The notes under the pieces: generated by a model
Databases searched by the model: none
What the model saw: only the letters and a program-made list of their open reading frames with translations
Told to the model about the DNA's origin: nothing
From: Psychrobacter sp. UBA3962
Lineage (GTDB): Bacteria > Pseudomonadota > Gammaproteobacteria > Pseudomonadales > Moraxellaceae
Direction: 5' to 3'
DNA: 64,000 nucleotides
NCBI RefSeq assembly: GCF_002385225.1
Contig: NZ_DGDC01000020.1
Span: 96,179-160,178 of the forward strand
Shown: positions 62,465 through 64,000 of the stretch, one piece after another
Numbering within the stretch: position 1 is the first letter of the stretch
Layout of the letters: every line of letters begins with the position of its first letter
Program-made: the position numbers and the translations under genes

Positions 62465-62805
62465 ATTTATAAAGCCAGATACTGCTCTTTAAAAAATGTA
62501 ATAGAAAGAATGTGGCAATATAAAGTTAAGTTTATATAACAATTTAATTAAAGCTTTAGTGACAAATACATTGATTTTTTGCTACAGTTGACTATGATTA
62601 CTTTTATTACCAACTGTTATTGACTAGCTGAGGAGCCGCTAAATTATTTAGAAAAGATTTTTTTCTGTTTCTTAGTTTAGACGTTTTTTAGCTTAGATTA
62701 GTTCTTTAGCCTTATACAGCCCAGTTTTTAACAGTTATTAATACTAGTTTTATTGAGTTTCTAATTATATTGATACAAGGAAGTATTATGAATACTGGAG
62801 CTATT
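62465..62805. other. Gap between gshB and DUF2147 gene
   Basis: About 340 bp of AT-rich DNA. TTGATT (62571-62576) and TATGAT (62593-62598) with 16-bp spacing make a good sigma70 promoter for the downstream gene, with a leader of about 200 nt. The leader has TTTTTT-rich stretches (62660-62690) but no stable GC hairpin before them. No gene is seen. Confidence 0.5.
62571..62598 (+). promoter_or_regulatory. Promoter of DUF2147 gene
   Basis: TTGATT-N16-TATGAT; best promoter match in this gap, about 210 bp before the coding region. Confidence 0.5.
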
Positions 62806-63249
62806 ATGAAAACTTTTTCAAAATCTCTTTTATTGACGGCAGGCTTGGCTATTGGTTTTAGTGCCAGTGCTGCAGACCAATTAAATAACACCAAGTGGAC
62901 TACCTATAACGATAGCGGTAAGCCTGATGCGGTGATCCAGTTTAGTGAGAGTAATGGTAAGCTTTCTGCAAAAATTGTAGAAGTGCTAGACCCTCGTGCA
63001 GCTAATAAGACGGTTTGTGATACCTGTAAAGGTAAGTATAAAAACAAGCCTCTAACGGGAGCTACCGTACTTTGGGATCTTAAAGCAGACCCAAAAGATC
63101 CTAATAAGTATGAGGGTGGTAAAGGCATTGAGCCAGAAACTGGTATGACCTTCTCGGGTAAAGCTGAGTTAAATGGTAATACCTTAAAGTTACGTGGCTA
63201 TAAAGGCGTTTCTTTTATAGGTAAAACTCGTACTCTAAAACGCCGTTAG
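62806..63249 (+). CDS. DUF2147 secreted protein
   Basis: Small periplasmic protein of the DUF2147 family, 147 aa from this start. A typical Sec signal peptide KTFSKSLLLTAGLAIGFSASA ends at Ala21-Ala22. The mature part shows WTTYNDSGKPDAVIQF, the CDTC pair (Cys residues around 75-78) found in the family, VLWDLKAD and a terminal LKLRGYKGVSFIGKTRTLKR. Function is unknown. Two starts have a ribosome site: ATG 62788 (AAGGAAG) and ATG 62806 (GGAG); the latter gives a normal-length signal peptide and was chosen. Single gene with a strong terminator downstream. Confidence 0.9.
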   Translation: MKTFSKSLLLTAGLAIGFSASAADQLNNTKWTTYNDSGKPDAVIQFSESNGKLSAKIVEVLDPRAANKTVCDTCKGKYKNKPLTGATVLWDLKADPKDPNKYEGGKGIEPETGMTFSGKAELNGNTLKLRGYKGVSFIGKTRTLKRR

Positions 63250-63444
63250 AGTTGATACATTGAAAGTTAGATGGACCAGATTATAACGTAGAGGTCGGTA
63301 GTTAAGCCAAGATTTGCTATTAGTTCATTTGCTATTGGTTCAGGTTAGTTACAAAGTGATAGGTTGTTGTGGTATGTACTTTTTTACAGTAATGACTGAG
63401 CCAATAGCGAGCATAGATATCACTGACTATTGACCAAAGATGTT

Positions 63445-63479
63445 ACCAAGCTACGACTTGTTCGTGGCTTGGTTTTTTT
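63445..63479 (+). terminator. Terminator after DUF2147 gene
   Basis: ACCAAGCTACGA pairs with TCGTGGCTTGGT (one G-T) around a 5-nt loop, followed by seven T residues. Confidence 0.92.
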
Positions 63480-63602
63480 GTGCTATTTTTCTAGGGTTTA
63501 ATCTGATGAAAATTGCCATGATATCCTTAGTAAAAGCCTTATTGTTTGTTGTACAATAAGCAGCCTTACAAAAAGCACATCATCGCCTAAGCTTATTATT
63601 TA

Positions 63603-63611
63603 TGCTATGAT
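63603..63611 (+). promoter_or_regulatory. Extended -10 promoter of murG
   Basis: TGC-TATGAT without a clear -35, giving a leader of about 50 nt before the murG GTG. Confidence 0.45.
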
Positions 63612-63665
63612 TTTTTTCACCTTCATGTAGACCTATTTTATATCAAAAATCTAGGAGATTTTGCT

Positions 63666-64000
63666 GTGTCTGAGACCCCTGCTGTAAATAATACGCATCA
63701 AGATAGCGTGCCTACTAAGGCCGCAAATGTTGCTCCAAACATATTGATGATGGCGGCAGGAACAGGGGGACACGTATTTCCAGCATTGGCTGTAGCAGAA
63801 GAGCTGACCAAGCGAGGCGCTATCGTGCACTGGCTTGGTACCCCACAGGGCATGGAAAATGATTTGGTTCGCCCGGTAGGCTATACGTTTCATACCATTG
63901 ACATGCAAGGCTTACGCGGTAAAGGGATTGGCAGAATTTTGAAAATGCCTCTTACTTTGTCTCAAGCCATGTTAGCAAGCATCAGAATTATTAAAAGAAA
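63666..64000 (+). CDS. murG: MurG glycosyltransferase, N-terminal part
   Basis: Transfers GlcNAc to lipid I to make lipid II at the inner membrane. Only the first 111 codons are inside the window; the open frame runs off the right edge without a stop. After a polar extension of about 30 residues the signature MAAGTGGHVFPALAVAEEL is visible, followed by VHWLGTPQGMENDLV and IDMQGLRGKG, all typical. The start is a GTG at 63666, fixed by AGGAG eight nt upstream. Having its own promoter suggests it is not at the head of the dcw cluster as transcribed from mraY/ftsW; murC/ddl/ftsQ would be expected beyond the edge (inference). Confidence 0.96.
   Translation, partial: MSETPAVNNTHQDSVPTKAANVAPNILMMAAGTGGHVFPALAVAEELTKRGAIVHWLGTPQGMENDLVRPVGYTFHTIDMQGLRGKGIGRILKMPLTLSQAMLASIRIIKR

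Larger units (their letters stand above)
63250..63665. other. 416-bp gap between DUF2147 gene and murG
   Basis: Holds the DUF2147 terminator, an 8-bp hairpin CTTATTGT (63538-63545)/ACAATAAG (63553-63560), and an extended -10 TGC-TATGAT (63603-63611) just before murG. Otherwise no gene or repeat is seen. Confidence 0.55.

Overview
This window looks like the chromosome of a gammaproteobacterium of the Moraxellaceae, most probably Psychrobacter. That placement is inference from gene content and protein style: a very long RNase E divergent from rluC, EF-P with a neighbouring EpmB, an ibaG-murA-hisG-hisD-hisC run, short-form HisG, a zinc-free (type B) L31, FadE-type acyl-CoA dehydrogenase, and AT-rich intergenic DNA. 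Nearly all of it is ordinary housekeeping chromosome. No tRNA or rRNA gene, insertion sequence, prophage or CRISPR array was seen.

Layout. 1-4.3 kb: a leftward four-gene operon (acyl-CoA dehydrogenase, APH-type kinase, histidine phosphatase, short-chain dehydrogenase) that resembles the ACAD10/11 or Lva route for 4-hydroxyacyl-CoA breakdown. 4.6-6.6 kb: ligA. 6.7-8.7 kb: a D-amino-acid-dehydrogenase-like flavoenzyme plus a RidA deaminase behind a leader with a terminator hairpin. 8.8-12.5 kb: a lipoprotein, a VWA lipoprotein and a DUF808 membrane protein. 12.6-21.4 kb: rne, a 1.2 kb structured intergenic region, then rluC, an HAD phosphatase, ubiA and a DUF4112 protein. 21.5-27.2 kb: an MliC-like lipoprotein, YjbQ, efp and epmB (divergent), a cytochrome c lipoprotein and a LytM peptidase. 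27.3-36.5 kb: a FadE-like dehydrogenase, radC, a GNAT enzyme, coaBC, an NfsA-like nitroreductase, a TSUP permease, a secreted unknown and an AlkA-like glycosylase. 36.5-40.2 kb: rsmI, yraN, a BON lipoprotein and an esterase. 40.4-47.4 kb: ibaG, murA, hisG, hisD, hisC, then convergent pabB. 47.7-55 kb: an EcsC-family protein, rpmE2, a DUF4041/GIY-YIG protein, murJ, a CitE-like lyase and ampD. 55-64 kb: a DUF4105 protein, a lipase-like hydrolase, an epimerase-like protein, an unknown, pyrE, gshB, a DUF2147 protein and the start of murG, which runs off the right edge.

No clear-cut new multi-gene system is present. The strongest leads are: (i) the four-gene 4-hydroxyacyl-CoA-type operon with a 22-bp dyad in its divergent promoter region; (ii) the leader with duplicated elements and an intrinsic-terminator hairpin just upstream of the flavoenzyme/RidA pair; (iii) the isolated, AT-rich gene for a membrane-anchored coiled-coil DUF4041/GIY-YIG protein; (iv) the long, hairpin-rich rne leader; (v) a short two-hairpin leader in front of rpmE2. 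A recurring minor theme is short tandem duplication in intergenic DNA: 14 bp x3 at the left edge, 20 bp x2 at hisC, and 15 bp x3 before gshB.

All assignments come from reading the translated sequences and motifs by eye. No database search, folding or expression computation was run.
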